Assembly: GCA_003155175.1 (NCBI GenBank)
Contig: PMFP01000086.1
Span: forward strand, 228-5,654
Direction of reading: 5' to 3'
DNA from: Vulcanimicrobiota bacterium
GTDB lineage: Bacteria > Vulcanimicrobiota > Vulcanimicrobiia > Vulcanimicrobiales > Vulcanimicrobiaceae
Length of the DNA stretch: 5,427 nucleotides
Below are positions 4,844 to 5,427 of this stretch, piece by piece (the stretch's first letter is position 1; each line of letters starts with the position of its first letter). Under the pieces are notes generated by a model that saw only the letters and a list, made by a program, of their open reading frames with translations, was not told the DNA's origin and did not search any database. The position numbers and the translations under genes were made by a program.

Positions 4844-5427
4844 TAGATCTTGAAGATGCGTGCCGCCGCGTGGAGGCCGTCCATCAGCGCGTCCACGTCG
4901 GCCTGCGTGTTGTAGAGGTAGAACGAAGCCCGCGCCGTCGCCGCCCAGCCCATCTTGTCCATGAGCGGCATCGCGCAGTGATGCCCGGCGCGAATGCAGA
5001 TGCCCTCGGTGTCGAGAATCGATGCCAGATCGTGCGCGTGGATGTCGCCGAGATTGAAGGAGATGACGCCCGAGATCCGGTCCGCGTCGCGCGGGCCGTA
5101 CACGTCGAGTCCGCGCCCCTCGAACTCCTCGAGCCGCGCGAGCGCGTACGCGGTCAGGTCGCGCTCGTGCTGCCGGACGACGTCCATTCCGATGTTGGAA
5201 AGATAATCGACCGCGACGCCAAGGCCGATCGCGTCGGCGACGTTGCTCGTACCGGCTTCGAACTTCCACGGCGGCGTGTTGAACGTCGTATGACGGTAGC
5301 CGACGCGATGGATCATGTCCCCGCCGGTCAGGAACGGCGGCATCGCGTCGAGCAGCACGTGCTTCGCGTACAGCACGCCGATGCCGGTTGGCCCGAGCAT
5401 CTTGTGTCCGCTAAAGGCGTAGAAATC
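4843..5427 (-). CDS. sufS: Cysteine desulfurase SufS, C-terminal half (5'-partial)
   Basis: This shows 194 residues running off the right edge; by comparison with E. coli SufS roughly the first 215 residues are missing. The enzyme is PLP-dependent and converts cysteine to alanine, leaving a persulfide on its own active-site Cys for transfer to SufU. The PLP-binding lysine is in 'FSGHKMLGPTGIG' (Lys codon at 5401-5403). The catalytic Cys is in 'RAGHHCAMPLM' (codon 4975-4977), with the Lys-Cys spacing about as in E. coli SufS. Other family signatures are 'PPWKFEAGTSNVADAIGLG', 'VISFNLGDIHAHDLASILD' and 'RASFYLYNT'. The short region before the Cys is SufS-like (group II) rather than the long flexible loop of IscS/NifS. 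The stop overlaps the sufU start by one base. The rest of a suf cluster (sufB, sufC, sufD) would be expected upstream, beyond the right edge; that is inference. Confidence 0.96.
   Translation of the reverse strand, partial: DFYAFSGHKMLGPTGIGVLYAKHVLLDAMPPFLTGGDMIHRVGYRHTTFNTPPWKFEAGTSNVADAIGLGVAVDYLSNIGMDVVRQHERDLTAYALARLEEFEGRGLDVYGPRDADRISGVISFNLGDIHAHDLASILDTEGICIRAGHHCAMPLMDKMGWAATARASFYLYNTQADVDALMDGLHAAARIFKI

Noticed and set aside
4163..4846. Plus-strand open frame antisense to sufU and the DUF485 gene
   Set aside because: The opposite strand carries two recognisable family proteins. This frame shows only the charged composition of an antisense shadow.

Overview
This is a GC-rich bacterial window with ordinary-looking gene content. 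Six collinear genes on the minus strand fill positions 396 to the right edge. They face one partial plus-strand gene at the left edge. The taxon cannot be fixed from the sequence. High GC, a SufS-SufU pair, and an ECF sigma factor paired with a DUF4367-like membrane partner suggest a deep-branching GC-rich lineage (for example Eremiobacterota-like, or an Actinobacteria/Chloroflexi relative). That placement is inference only.

Layout in the direction of transcription, from the right edge leftwards. First comes the 3' part of sufS (cysteine desulfurase), which overlaps sufU (Fe-S scaffold or sulfur-transfer protein) by one base. A 48-bp gap follows, holding a candidate sigma-70-type promoter very close to a GTG start. 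Next are a DUF485 (YjcH-like) membrane protein and actP (cation/acetate symporter), which overlap in a TGATG junction; two competing hairpins lie immediately before the actP start. After an 80-bp gap with a possible ECF-type promoter comes an ECF sigma factor, which overlaps a single-pass membrane protein that is probably its anti-sigma factor. After a 63-bp gap comes a small DUF4760-like membrane protein with a strong ribosome binding site. It ends 8 bp from the convergent plus-strand gene, whose visible part is an Ala/Pro-rich linker followed by a small, probably NTF2-like domain.

There are three functional modules. SufS takes sulfur from cysteine and SufU receives it for Fe-S cluster assembly. 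The DUF485 protein and ActP form the well-known acetate-uptake pair. The sigma factor and its membrane partner form a trans-envelope signalling pair whose signal and regulon cannot be read from this window. No tRNA, rRNA, CRISPR array, insertion sequence or phage gene was seen, and I see no undescribed multi-gene system. The most unusual element is the pair of mutually exclusive hairpins at the DUF485-actP junction.
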